This document shows positions 43,358 to 55,739 of a DNA stretch of 64,000 bases, piece by piece (the first letter of the stretch is position 1; each line of letters opens with the position of its first letter). Position numbers and translations under genes: made by a program. The DNA comes from Limnanthes douglasii subsp. nivea (taxonomy: Eukaryota; Streptophyta; Magnoliopsida; Brassicales; Limnanthaceae): contig JAUPFV010000005.1 in NCBI GenBank assembly GCA_036936605.1, positions 234,141,770 to 234,205,769 of the forward strand, read 5' to 3'. Below the pieces are notes generated by a model. It saw only the letters and a list, made by a program, of their open reading frames with translations, had not been told where the DNA came from and searched no databases.

Positions 43358-44651
43358 GCTGTGTTGCTTGGTATAATATTGCGAAAGGATGAACTCCAAT
43401 CAGAGTGGGGCCTTTCGAGGGAGCTTAACAGAACACAGGTAAAATCTTCGTTATGCTTTCTACAATTTTCTATGAAGTTTTCTAGAGATAGTAAAAATGT
43501 CCCCAGTTATAGTTGCACCTTTGGTTGATGAAAAAGCAGAATTTCTAATGCTGCCATTGCTCTAATATTATAACTACGGTCCCGACAAGATTGGAAATAT
43601 TTGTTTATGTAAATGTCATCTTTGTGTGGTGCAGGTGTACAAGTGTTTTGTATATATTTACTTTAGTTGGAGTGATGTTTAGTTATTATTGGTAATCAAC
43701 CATTACCCATATTCTATTCAGGATGAAGTGGTTCATTTTATCTTTTCCCTTTCGTTTTCTTTCCTAAGTTGTGACATTTATTTCCTGCCGCAGTTTCAAG
43801 TTGTCAAAACTCTCTAAATGGATTAAGTAGGCTTTTGTCAATCACATGACATTTCAAAAGCATGAGAAACTTGTAAATTAGATGTACACACTACTCATCC
43901 CGCAAAACCTAAACAAAGACCGCATTAAATTTGCAGAGTACTTTTGCTGAGTGGATCTTTTGATAATTTCAAGTTTGAGGAGGAATCTCGCTTTTAAAGC
44001 CAATCAATCATGCTTAGTATTCAATTTGGGGAAGTTTTTATAGTAGCCCGTATATTATATTTGAAATTTCATATTGTTTTATCATTTTTTTTCTCTCCAA
44101 AAGGTTCTAAAATGTAGTTCTTCCTGCAGCTTCAGTAACAAACCGGTTCTTGCCAACAATAGAAATGATTTCCCATGTCATTTATTTATAATATGCTTTT
44201 ATACGTTGTAAAGTTTAATACTTCTTTGAAATATATCAATTGGGTTTGCTGTTGGGCCACTGGTATGATTGTTTAACTTGGTAATTAGCTAATTTAGTCG
44301 ATACTAAATGCAGTGCCTAAATCCTAGAGTGCTTGAATTGCTGATTTCTGTGTGCATCTCTATAAGAGTTATGCTAAATGTAATGGTACTGTTGTATTTA
44401 ACTTAGTCTTGCAATCTTAATTCCTTATCGTAGTGTATTACTCGTACTAATGGACTGTAGACATTCTGACGGGACTGGTTACTGACTCCTTTCGAATATC
44501 GTATCCTGTTTTCTCGCCTTCTATAATGTTTTCCTGTGGTTGTTGTGTGTAGTCTCTTCTATGTCTTTCTTTGTTGCTGGTTATTTTAACTTTTTGTTTA
44601 TACATTTGTGAGGACAGTTCACTTGCAAACTGTAAATTTCCTTTGCCGTAG

Positions 44652-44755
44652 GTAAAGAAGGAAGGTATGACTTTGCTGAGCTGATCAATGGGCCATTGTG
44701 TGGAGAAGATTTTGTAGGCACTCATCAGCTCCTTGAATATACTAGAATATCATGA
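44652..44755 (+). CDS. Terminal-exon-like block, copy B
   Basis: Identical over 104 bases to 5745-5848, including the TGA. Preceded by ttgccgtag and followed by AT-rich sequence with 'aataaagtaaaa' about 110 bases on, a possible polyadenylation signal. Product unknown. It may be the 3' end of a longer, mostly decayed transcript of the PAH locus. Confidence 0.45.
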
Positions 44756-45250
44756 TTATTTTGTAGCATTGTTAGCCTGCTCTTTTGGTCAGAAAGATGA
44801 TTGTAATTTTGAAGTTGTAAATGCAGCATTTTAGCCGATTCTTAAATAAGCTTAGAAATAAAGTAAAAATGTATTATTCTCCCAGACTTGAATTTGTAGC
44901 TGATCTTATAAATTATCCCCCAGTGTTTGTTGTTGTATATTTGGCCGTCGTTTGTTGTAAGCAGGGTTGATGTTATTCAAAATGTACCATTCTTGTATTG
45001 GTATTTGACTAGAGTTACTGATCAATTAATATGTTACAGTAATGAAATTAACTTATTTAAACACAAGTCAAGAAGCTATTTCCATAATGTAATATTAACA
45101 ACTTTTCCTTCCTAAAGGATAGTGTCAGGCTTTGGTTTTACGGCCGATTGACACCTAATGGGTGTCGACATCCCGGCCCGCACATATCAGTTATTTCCAC
45201 ACTTGCAATGTTTTTTATTATAAAGTTCTTTGTCGTCTATTTCTTACCAG

Positions 45251-45378
45251 TGAGAATGTAAGCCCCATGTCAGGTGACAAAGATAATTCAAGGGATAATT
45301 GCATGAAGATAGATGAACAGTATAGCTCATCGGTCTATGAGTCAACCGCAGTCACTTGTTGCCACTCGCGGTCAATTG
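45251..45378 (+). other. Open block at the end of copy B
   Basis: After ttcttaccag, a frame 'ENVSPMSGDKDNSRDNCMKI' and 'EQYSSSVYESTAVTCCH' stays open in both copies (A: 6362-6489) despite several substitutions. No similarity recognised. The duplication breakpoint lies inside the block. Confidence 0.3.
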
Positions 45379-47125
45379 CTTCTTTCCACACCGATACATT
45401 GTTATTTCCATCAGTATATAGTCGTACAAACAATAATGAATATTATTTAACATGCTAGTTGAACATTTGACTCGTCAAGATGTCTATAATTTATTGTTAT
45501 CATGGATCCAAAGGCTACGTTCAAGACATAAATCCAAATCGACTCTGATAAAATGATCCAGAATACTCTGATCTACAAGCTAAGTTATATACAAGCATGT
45601 ATAAGATATACAATCTTCTACAAGCAAATCTGAATGTCCCTTGCACTTCTAATATATTGCTTGAGTCTTTGTTCTAAAATCAGATTAGCCCTTACAGCTT
45701 ATTTTTGTCTTGTATAAGATATTTCTTAGTCCTAGCTTGCGAAACAGGTGGGACGGTAGCCTCTTTGGTCAGTGCTACTTTTGGCCCTATGGTGATGAAC
45801 AACCCCAGGTTGAGCCCTCTGTTCGATGACGTTCACATACGCAAAATATATACTTTTTCTTGACTCTTTGCACAAGCCACCTCTTCTTCTTTTTATTCGT
45901 TTGGCCTCGAGTGACCCCTTACAGTTTGGTCCCTCGACACGATGACAACATTGAGGGTTCACCTAATATTTTTGAACCATCTTCTTCAACTCTACTCATT
46001 CTTCTTGGACTCAACTCTTGTTAGGTTCTTACTCTACGTAAGAGTTTTTTCACATGCAAACCTCGGTACCGTTACCAGTGCAGCATCCGATGATGAGGCT
46101 TAAAAGTCATTTACCAAAGCAATACAGAGTGAAATAGACTCGTTATGCCAAACAAGATCCTATTTAGCCTTGTGCCAATGAATGATCCTCTTGACCCAAG
46201 GGACCCTTTTCTCATCATACAGCCAAGCCGCTCCTCAATCCTCCTTTAAAAGTTGTCCAGTGTTGCGACAACTGTGACATGTTGCACAATTGGCGTGGGC
46301 GATGACCTTTGTCATTAAAACTTTAAAATTGGTTCTAACATTTGGTGTTCATTTTGGAACCATTATCTAGTCCGGTAGAATCCGTTAAATGTTGGCACTT
46401 GGAGTCGGGGGATTTAGGTGAGGGGGCGCATCCTGGGTTGCAGCAAGCGACACTTTGATATCGATAACACACCCAAGACCAAGAGCTTCCCGACTAACCT
46501 AACTTTTACCAAATTGCCACTCAACCTAAAAAAACAAAATCTTTTTAAATCTCTGGCTCTCTAACCTAAACCATGTAACCTAAACTAACGATTTACAATC
46601 TCCGTTATTAAAACATGTATGTCCAAGAATTAGGTTGCTCGTTGAAAGATTTTATAGATAAAGAGGATGACACTCTGATTGAGATAATAATCATACTTTG
46701 TTTTCATAGCTGTGTAACTTCAAATTGCGCGACATATGCGATTTACTATAATATTATCGCACATAGACTTCAACTTAGGATAGAAAAATCGCATGATATA
46801 TGTGACATAATCATATTTTAGCACAATAAAACATGCGACCGGGTGGTTTGTTCATCGTAAATATTAATGTGACTTGTCCTAGAATTGTTTGTGAATTTGT
46901 GCAATTTAGGTACTATTCATCTATAATTTGGTGTAATTTATTCATCATTATTTTTATTTAGAGTATGCATATATGTTGTAGGAACCTGGGCTACCATCAT
47001 TTATGATGGTTGATTATACGTACATATTTACAACTTATACATATTTTACTAAACCCGAATTTGATGAATGAGTTTTCGAAAGGAAAAAAAACGGGACCCA
47101 TCATTTCTACCGTATACTACTCCTA
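45379..47125. other. Interval without recognisable genes
   Basis: Unique-looking DNA between copy B and the MULE. The longest frames (45962-45732 minus, 46615-46821 plus) match nothing I know and lack context. Some sequence near 46690-46960 is rich in 'gcgacat'/'atcgca' words. Confidence 0.4.
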
Positions 47126-47129
47126 GTAA

Positions 47130-49750
47130 ATGGGGAAGAAATCGTAGGATAACCCACAAATGCGAAAGGTACGGTGTTTACGTATCAAAAACTAAATCGG
47201 ATATTTTGAAATAAAATAAAAAAATACAACAAAAAAAATACAATTTCTCATTCTTATTAAAATGACATCCAGTTGATGTATTAGCTTAACAATGGCGGTT
47301 GACCGTCAAAAATGGAAAACACGACCGCACAAATAATGTCCGGCTAGATGTTCATTCACAAGCTTGTAGACTCAAGCCGCACAAAAAGGACTCAGTCCGT
47401 AATTTTTTTTACCTTGGCTCATGTCCGAAAGAAATATACGTTGGTTTGAAGATGCAAAACCCAAAAAATGTTTCCAATATGCATACGATATACAATTTTC
47501 ATAAAAAAACATTGTGACGCCGATCATGGTGGTCAATCTCTAATGCAATATATGTTGGCAAAATCGAAGGAACACAAATACTACTTGTGGGATAGGAAAA
47601 GTGATACTTCGGACGTGATCACCGATTATTTTTTCGCATCCTACATGTATTGATTTGTTGCGTACATTCCTGCATGTCCTTATCATGGATTGTACGTACA
47701 AGAATACTCGGTATAAAATGTCATTTGCTCAAATTTTTTAAGTAACTTTAACATCACTTACATTTAGCGTTAGTTATGTGTTTATGGGTGTGGAGAAAGA
47801 AGCCAACTATTGGTGGGCTTTGAGTGTTCTATGAGGTATGATGACGGATAATATGTGTGGGTTTCCAAACGTTATTTTGATAGATCGGGAGTTAGCACTG
47901 ATAATAGCTATTGAAGACATATTTTCGGATGCAACGAACTTGCAATGCAAATGGCATATAAAAAATACGTTCTTCGCATAGTAAAAAAGTTGACGCCTCA
48001 CGCCGCCACTTTGGAAACATTTATGGAGTTTTATAATTTTGTTGTCGAATCAAATACGGTGGAAGCTTATGATCGAAGTCTAGCATCATTGTGTCAATTG
48101 TTCGACGATTATCCAAAATGTATAAAATATATTATGTCATTAATAACAAAATACAATGACAAATTTCTTGATCATCGAACAAACGATATCAAACATTATG
48201 GCAACAGAACAACCAATTGGTAAGCTTGAACTTCTTTATAAATGACACCATTTTTATCAAAAAAATTCAATATTGTAATAATAAAAAAAAATTGTAGGAG
48301 CAAAAGTACTCACGCGGCCTAAAAAAATATTTTGGTACTAACCAATGCAATTTTGAACTTTTCAGAGAGAAAGTTCACCAAGCTCTTACTTAAGCAACAT
48401 TCGTCGATTCTCGAATCTTTCGAGCGAAATAAGTTTCATATTGAACTTGGTACTAGATTTCCACTGAACTCACAACTATTTAATTATATATCTCATGCGT
48501 GTCTATAATAAATGGTCCACACTATTAGACGTTCTAGAAAAAATAGGCGTAAATCGAGTAGCACGTGAATGTGTCATTATGAAACATACGGGTTACCATG
48601 CACGTGGGAAATAACTACAATAGAAAAAGAAGGTATATACATTCTTAAAGATGACTTGGATATATTTTAGATAATAGTATATATTCTTCGAAGATATGCC
48701 ACTACACATGAAGATGCTCTATTAAAAAAACTATCCATCATAGAAAGTTTGATACCTTACGGGCCTTGACATCAAGATTATATTATTAATAGGGTTATGC
48801 AGATCCTAAATCCTAAAACAAGTCACATTGTAGAGCCTAAAGAGTCGGTTATTACTAAAGATGGGCCAAAATTCGACCCAGGCCGACCGACTAAATGTGA
48901 CCCTAGTTCATGGGAATATGCCATTGATCAAACCACGAGTGCTAGTACTCCCATGAACACGTTAGGTAGCACAACTGCATCATAAATCCCTTCATTTTTA
49001 GTACCTAAACCTCCCATCATAAAAAATAAATTAGGTTGACAAAAAAAAACTACTAATAAAGAAAAGTTAAATATGTACTTGGAGTGCATCCCTACCTTTA
49101 TACATCCTTATATCAGTAAATTTGAAGACATTATTCGAGACAAACTTTCGGATATCAAACCTTTTCAAGAGAGATATGCGGTAAAGAGGAAAATTGGGAA
49201 TTGGTAAGACGTGATTTATGGTTGGAAGTGTATGGTTTGGCCGATGCTTTAGATGACATGATACGTAGGTTAAATTAATTTAAGAGTCATCTGGGTATCC
49301 TTTATTGGATGAAATTTCTTGATATTGGATTAGTGGTAGTCACTCAAAATCAATGTCTTGTATACCTTATATCTTTACAAGCTAATTTAACATATTTACC
49401 AATACGAGAACGTCCACCTATTTGTTCGACAACTATTACATAGATTGGAATCACTTTCATTCATAAAAACCATTTTGTACATATAAGTATATCAACGAAA
49501 AAATATATTTTAATATATTATAAGTGTGTTTTCTCTCTCTAATTCTTAGTTTAATTTTACATATTACTCTTCCTATTGATAGTTTATTACCACCATTATA
49601 CTCTGCATGGAATCAGTACTGTAATGACGAGGCTAGTCAATGATCAATTCCACACTATGGTAGATTAAAAAAAATTACCTAAATCATGTCAGCCACATCC
49701 TTCAGGCGTAATGAAGCGCTAATAGTTGTCGATCTGACTCAGGTTGATGT
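47130..49750 (+). pseudogene. MULE transposase with OTU-like tail, decayed
   Basis: N-terminal piece 'RRITHKCERYGVYVSKTKSD' (47149), then 'PKEIYVGLKMQNPKNVSNMH', 'YMLAKSKEHKYYLWDRKSD', and the MULE DDE core 'VFMGVEKEANYWWALSVL', 'FPNVILIDRELALIIAIEDI', 'DATNLQCKWHIKNT' (aspartate and CxxH kept). A 'GRPTKCDPSSWEYA' tail follows (48877). From 49195: 'NWELVRRDLWLEV', 'LPIRERPPICSTTI', 'HKNHFVHI' and, after a possible intron, 'LLPPLYSAWNQYCNDEAS', as in OTU-like domains fused to plant MULE/FAR1-related proteins. The DGNC active-site loop was not found. Many stops; inactive. Confidence 0.75.
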
Positions 49751-49759
49751 TCGATTATA

Positions 49760-50115
49760 TTAATTTATGTTATCATACTTTGTTTCATTATTATATTTTG
49801 TTTGTACACTATCTTATGTGATTATATGATATTAGATTAAACACATTACATTAGAACTTAATTACTTTTAATATTTGCATTCAATTGATTTGAGTTACCA
49901 TTTAATTTGAATTCTCGCAAAGTTAAATTTGTCGTCAAAATAGATTTCCCTCTAAGTTATATTTGATCACTTCAGTTATTTTTGCAAGTGATAAATTGGT
50001 CTAAGAATATTTATAGACTAATTGAAGAATCTCTAGAGAGAGAAAGTTGCTAGTGTAATTTTTTAGAGAGAGAAAATTACCAAGTGTCAAGTCTCAAAGT
50101 CAAAGATCTTATTTC
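49760..50115. other. AT-rich interval, nothing recognisable
   Basis: Very AT-rich with no useful frame. Probably flank of the Y2 LTR; a short 'gagagagaaa(g/a)tt' duplication lies near 50035-50080. Confidence 0.35.
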
Positions 50116-50119
50116 TTTT

Positions 50120-50790
50120 TTTTACTAAGTAAAAGATTAATGTTTGTTACGTTAATGTAACACACTTATTATATATTAAACCTCTAGTTTTTTACATTTA
50201 TATTTTACATTAAATCCACCTTGTACATTATTTACCTTATCATTATTAGTATCCCCCCTAGTCATTACGAAGAAACCTGAGGAAGGACTCAAACTGCTGG
50301 TCTTGAGTCAGATCTTTCCTCGAAGATAAACCGAGCATACCTCTTTGCAAAAGATCTGAGGAATGACTAAAACTATTTCTCTTGAGTCAGATCCCTTCTC
50401 AGAGAAAAACCGACCATACCCTTTTCTCAAAATCAAAGTCATCTTGAAAGCATATATCAACATATTTTAGAAAATGTATATCTCCTCAGAAATTATTTAG
50501 AGTAGTAATGTTAATTATTATGAATCATATGGAAAGTAATGGAAGATAGTATAAGGTTGTATCATTTGCTTTCACACACCTTACCTATTAAACTACACAA
50601 TTCTCCACTATAGGTATCTGTTAGAATATTCGAATCACTGTTAGCCGATAGGTATATTATATAACTCTTCAGCTTCTCTTTGAAAAAAAACTTATTAACC
50701 ATCCTCTTAAATTTTCTTATAAATTTTTTTTCATATCACTTAGCACCTAACTTAAACTGAATCTAGAGATAGAGAGATAAAGTTATCTTT
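50120..50790 (+). repeat. LTR-like segment of Y2
   Basis: Matches 15360-16025 in order and detail (see there). Directly followed by an aORF in the plus direction, so in element terms it is the 3' LTR/leader of a minus-oriented Y element. 'taggtatattatataactc' may be its TATA region. Ends could not be fixed. Confidence 0.5.
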
Positions 50791-50799
50791 TCAAATCCC

Positions 50800-52075
50800 T
50801 CATCCATAAAACTTACTTCTCCACCATTTTCCTCATCGGAATACACCACCGTATTTAATCATCGTGCTCATATCTGATCCATATTTACTCTTAGTCTTGT
50901 ATTTCTATTTTGTTTATATGCGATATAAAAAACACTAAGGATTGTCTTACTTATCGCTAAAAAGGTTGTTGAGAGATAAGTTATATAGATAATGTATTAT
51001 CAACCTCTTCAAGTTGTCCAAACTTTTACTTACTGTCCCTGACCACCTACAAAGAAACAGTCACAATCCATCAACCTCAGAATGCTCTTCTAACAACCCT
51101 TCTTCCCTAATCCCCATAATCAGTTTTAAAATCTCAACTCCTTGAGATGGGTGAATCCGAGGAACAAAACGTATAAAAAAACTCTATCACTCATTTAATC
51201 CTAAAGAAAAAACCACAACCACAAAAATACAAGGTAACCCAAAACCTCTTCCCCGAAACGGAACAACTGTGATAAACAAAAATTTACATGTGATTCTTTT
51301 GGTTAAAGAAACGAAGAAAAAATTGAAGACACCTCCCCAACTTCAAGATTAACCCCACCGAGGAACTAGACAGCTTCAAATCGAGAGTGACTAGTAACTC
51401 AGAGAATTTCAAATAGTCGACTATACTCCAACACCCAACTTCGAGGATAAAAATATAAAAATGAAGTCTAAAGTAAATAAGAAGAAATCCATAGAAGTTG
51501 TTATATTACCGCAGAGATGGCTGTGAATCTTGGTGAAAACTTTAAATATGTGATCCTCGAGTATCTTATTGCACTTAGCAAAGTGAAATATGAATACTTT
51601 GATCAATTAGAGGCACATGTTCTTCGTAAACAATGGGGAATTTTTGAAAAAAGTTCCATTCGCCTCCTTTTATAGGAGAAACTCCCCTATCATGTGGTAC
51701 AAATGAGTTTGTTGTCTACTTAGAGATCTTGAATTAGGATCTTTGGTTCCCTTTGAAATCCGATCATCATTGAGTACTTTGAACTTATTGATCTCTGTCC
51801 AAGCCAAGCGAGTCCCAACTTATGGTTTACACTGCTCTTTTTCATTATGGCATCAAGACTCTCAAAAACCAAACTCTTAATAGATAAATTCATAGTAAAG
51901 ACAAGACTGTCCAATAATCAAGTCCTTTATTTTACTATATTATTCTTGGAAACGCCTAAAATGTAGTCGATGATCTCCTCAAAGCAGACAAGACATAGTA
52001 GAATTTTTTTTTTCATAAGTGGTTGTTGGGAAAACGAGAAAGAATTCTTTGATAAAGATATAAATACTCAACGAG
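50800..52075 (+). pseudogene. Y2 antisense ORF with conserved domain
   Basis: Plus-strand fragments. An early part with 'TEELDSFKSRVTSNSENFK' is followed by 'FKYVILEYLIALSKVKYEYF' and 'RKQWGIFEKSSIRL'. The conserved aORF domain then reads 'IEYFELIDLCPSQASPNLWF', 'IMASRLSKTKLLIDKFIV' and 'ISGCWENEKEFFDKD'. The last matches 'LSGCWENGRPYSKK' in I1. Frame changes and stops occur throughout. It is cut off by the X2 LTR at about 52080; no Y2 pol is present. Confidence 0.7.
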
Positions 52076-52097
52076 TAAAAGCAATTAAAAGGGTTAT

Positions 52098-52364
52098 TGT
52101 TTGAGCTTTGTATAATTAAGGATAAGTTTAACATTAAATACAAATGTAAGGGCTAAAAGTACAATTTTCTATAACTTGTAACTGATTATGTTATTCATCC
52201 ACTTTTCATATAAATAGGAGGGGAATTGAGAAATAAAGGACTGATTGGCACTTTTTATCTACTATTGCTTACAAACTGTTTATCTTTCTAAAAGACTAGT
52301 TATTTTCTCTTTCGAAAATTGCTTTTACTATTTAATCTCAACATAGAAAATCTATTACTTAACA
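52098..52364 (+). repeat. 5' LTR of X2
   Basis: TGTTTGAGC start, TTAACA end, 'catataaataggagg' TATA region. Matches 13417-13686. Some A-rich similarity to X1 continues a few tens of bases left of the start, so the left border may be slightly off. Confidence 0.7.
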
Positions 52365-52383
52365 TTGGTGACCACAGTATGAG
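52365..52383 (+). other. Primer binding site of X2
   Basis: TTGGTGACCACAGTATGAG directly after the LTR. TTGGTGACC starts are seen in plant gypsy elements. It differs from the I-type site (TTGGCGCC), so the two families use different primers. Confidence 0.65.
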
Positions 52384-52509
52384 ATTACGACGTACTTAGA
52401 TAGCAAATCTAAAACCATGAAACTTACGATTGAAATTACCGATTGATGTTACAATGAAACCAAAAATTAGAACTGATCCCACAATGGTGGTACAAAATGA
52501 AGTACTTGA

Positions 52510-53340
52510 ATAAGGTTGGTTAGAGAAGGAAAACGAGTTAATAGTCAAGAAAAAAAGCGTGAGAAATCTGATATAGAGAATCAGATGAATCAATTATTAG
52601 AAAAGATAATTGTGTTGAACGATGTGTTTGTTCAAAGAGAGCAACAAATCCAATCGGGTAGGCTGAAATCCAAGGTACGACAAGTTGACATAAAAATGAG
52701 TTGGATAATATGTCTGATGAGTTGTACGACTAATTAAGTTTAAAATGACCGTAAAAAGAACATTTACAGTCAGACGGAGAGCATCATTTTTCACGAAAGG
52801 AAAAGAAAGATAAAAATCGGTAAATTTTAATTTTTCATAGTGAATTATCTAGTTTTAATTATGAGGGTGATTCATTTAAATAAGGTAAATATTAGCGTTC
52901 TTCGGAGGGAGAGAGAATTCGACGTCGAAAATCACGCAAAGAGCATAGATCGAAGAAGAAGGGTATGCCTCGAAATATGAAGGGAAACCTATTGTACGAG
53001 AATAACACATCCAACCAGTATGTCAATACTACGGACCAGAACCTATATGCAGTTATGGGAATAAGATGAGTTGATCAGTGGATGTAAGGAGTGTATTTGA
53101 GAAATTATCGTTTATCTGCTAAGATTATGTCGATACCTTTTCCTAAGCGCTTCGATATTTTGAAGGTTGAAAAAATTGATGGAACACAAGATCCCGATGA
53201 TCATATTGAGCAGTTCAAAAATTATATGATGAACTTTGAAGATGATGCTAGATATGTGTACAGAGCATTCTCACAAACTTTTAAAGGCACCTTCCTAAAA
53301 TGGTATAATAGAATTCTGAGTGGATTTTAAACCAAATTTA
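52510..53340 (+). pseudogene. X2 gag, N-terminal part
   Basis: A coiled-coil-like leader ('EKSDIENQMNQLLEKIIVLN') and, after breaks, the gag core 'FPKRFDILKVEKIDGTQDPD', 'HIEQFKNYMMNFEDDARYVY' and 'FKGTFLKWYNRILSGF', parallel to 'LPKRFDISKLEKYDGKKDPD' in I1. The remaining gag (53340-53930) is too decayed to read. Confidence 0.75.
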
Positions 53341-53930
53341 TGATTTTTAACATTGCATTCCAAAGACAATTCGTGGGAAGCAAATGAGATGCAAGTTAAT
53401 GGTGATACAACAATACAATGCAAATAGGCAGTGAGAAATTAAAAGATTGTACTAGACGATTTGTGTTAACAAAGATATAATTGGAAGATACCAAGGAAGC
53501 TCTTCGAATTCCACGGAACCATCTCGTCTGAGGGAAAATACTAGTCTTCTCCTTGAATAGGAGGAGCACCCTATCAACCAACTAGTTATCAACCTCCTCG
53601 GGTGAGGCCCAACCAATGGATAAGGCCATTATATTTTTCAGAGTTAACTAACATTGTGGCAACCATCTTTTAAAAAAAGCCAAGAATCACATTAACTTTA
53701 GAAAACCAGCCCCAATAAATAGGCCAATTGAGGTATGAAATAATAAGTTTTGCACATAAAACATTGGATATGTTACTGCAGATTGTATACTATGAAGAAA
53801 TAGACTCATATTTTGATAGAAAATGAAAAATTGACAACTTTTGTTAGATGACAGAATAATGGTCAGAATAATCCAGGTATATCTACACAACGTAATGTAA
53901 GCACACCGTTGAAACAATAAAATATGTTAA

Positions 53931-54650
53931 TGATTGTGGATTCGAAGTTAGAAAAACAGGAAAGCTTTGATGCGGCTTCGAAGTATCAAGATGTAGACCT
54001 GGATCAGAAAGTGGTTATGGTTGTGAATAAACCCCTAGTTCAAGGGAGGGTTCGTATTTTGTTTGAGTATTTTGAGAATTTAGCCATTTTCGGAGGATAT
54101 ATTATAGCCAAAAATACAAATAGCTGAAGAAAAATGCATGTAGTAAGTTTGACAGCTAAAATAGAAGGTAAAATATCTACCCATATTTCTGGGAGGAATG
54201 TTACACCTTTTATTTTGTTTGACGAGGATGATCTGAGAGATATAGCTGGATGATATGTAAATGCGGTGGTGTTTGGTGCGGAAATAAAGGGAACAAAGAT
54301 CCAAAGAATATTAATTGATACAGGGAGCTCAACAGATGTGTTATTTAAATCAACATATGATAAGATGTGTAAATCCACCTGCCATTCTCCGATCTGAACA
54401 CACTATAATTGGATTCGCAGGGGTATTAGCGCAAGTAATCAGGGAATTCAAGAGAGATGTTTTATTAGGAATAGATCTTTTCAAGAAAAAGGTTCAAGTC
54501 TTGTTTATGGTAGTGGAATGTCTGACCAGCTACAATGCAATTTTTAGGAGGTCATGGTTTTCAAGGATGTATGTTGTTATTTCAACTGTCCACCAGTGTT
54601 TGAAGCATGTAATTGTTGATCGCGTCAGAATAGTTCAAAGTGATTAGAAT
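53931..54650 (+). pseudogene. X2 gag end and protease
   Basis: 'FDEDDLRDIAG' then a stop, then 'IQRILIDTGSSTDVLFKSTY' with an intact DTGS retropepsin motif (54298-54357), unlike I1. After a frameshift: 'RSEHTIIGFAGVLAQVIREF' and 'AIFRRSWFSRMYVV'. Not functional because of the breaks. Confidence 0.75.
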
Positions 54651-55029
54651 GTGGCAAAAGAATGTTATGCAAGAACTTTGCATTCTAAAAGGGTCATTTC
54701 TGGTGATAAAATGACTGTATCACAATTAATGGGGTTGAATTCGGATGAGGAAGGTGTAGATGATTCGTAGGAAACCCCGAGACCTTTTGTAGTTGGAGAA
54801 AATGTTGAGGAGTGTATGTTCTTAAATGGGAAAAGCTTGGGAACTGGGACGTTACTGTCACCTATTTTACGTTACCAATTGCTAAAATATATGTCTAACA
54901 ACCTTGATATTTTTGCTTGGAAAACCGAGGATGTAGTATGGTTTCTATTCAAGGTAATCTGTCACAACTTGGCCTTAATTCTGAAGGTCATGACCACATC
55001 ATTCAAAAGAGGTGAGATTTTTATTTAGA

Positions 55030-55735
55030 GAAATCCGAGGTAATTGTGACTGAAATGGATCGTTTATCCAAGGTCGTACACATACGGGAGGCAAAATACC
55101 CATTATGGACTGCAAATCCAGTATTAATAAGGAAGAAGAACGGAAAATGGAGAATGTGTGTTGACTTTGCGGATTTAAACAATGTGTTGTCCTAAAGATC
55201 CATTTATTGTCCCTAAGAGTTGATCAACTTGTTGATTCAACGTCGGGGAATAAAATTCTTTCTTTCATTGATGCATTTGTAGGTTATAATCAGATCCAGC
55301 TGAATCCAAAGGATCAACAAAATACTACAATCACTATTGATCGAGGATTGTATTGTTACTTGGTTATGCATTTTGGTCTTAAGAATGCTGGGGTAACATA
55401 TCAAAGATTGGTAAACAAGGCTTTTGGGTCTCATATTGGGAGGAATATGGATGATATGTTAGTCAAAAGTTCAATAGATGATGGACACTTACGAGATTTG
55501 GAGGATACTTTTTTTAATCTTAGATCCATTCAACTAAAGTTAAATCTAGAGAAATGCACCTTCAGTGTTAGGTCATGCAAGCTATTGGGATATTTTATAA
55601 TTAAAAAGGGAATAAAGGTCGATCATAACCAATTAAAGGCTTTTGTATCAATGACTTCACCCCGGACAATCAAAGAATTGCAAATTTTGACAGGTTTTGC
55701 ATCGACCAAAGAAATTCACTTGGACACCAGAATGT
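55030..55735 (+). pseudogene. X2 reverse transcriptase
   Basis: 'RKKNGKWRMCVDFADLNN', a break, then 'VDQLVDSTSGNKILSFIDAF' (first aspartate kept), 'YQRLVNKAFGSHIGRNMDDM' and 'GYFIIKKGIKVDHNQLKAF'. In the catalytic box four residues are missing: NMDDMLVKS against NMEVYIDDMLVKS in I1. This is a 12-base in-frame deletion that removes the tyrosine and isoleucine of YIDD. Confidence 0.8.
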
Positions 55736-55739
55736 GAGG

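Larger units (their letters stand above)
38603..45378 (+). repeat. Segmental duplication, copy B
   Basis: Partner of 1-6489. It starts between exons 5 and 6 of the PAH gene, so copy B is continuous with the intact gene while copy A is seen only from that point. It ends after 'ggtcaattg' at 45378. Copy B has an extra tandem PAH pair (about 41230-41640) and keeps about 110 bp near 42950-43060 lost in A. Confidence 0.93.

Noticed and set aside
45732..45962. 76-codon minus-strand frame rich in R and K
   Set aside because: No recognisable motif, no neighbours, no duplicate copy; treated as chance.
46615..46821. 68-codon plus frame before the MULE, considered as a MULE-linked gene
   Set aside because: Unrecognised, AT-rich, and no splice or start context links it to the transposase remnant.
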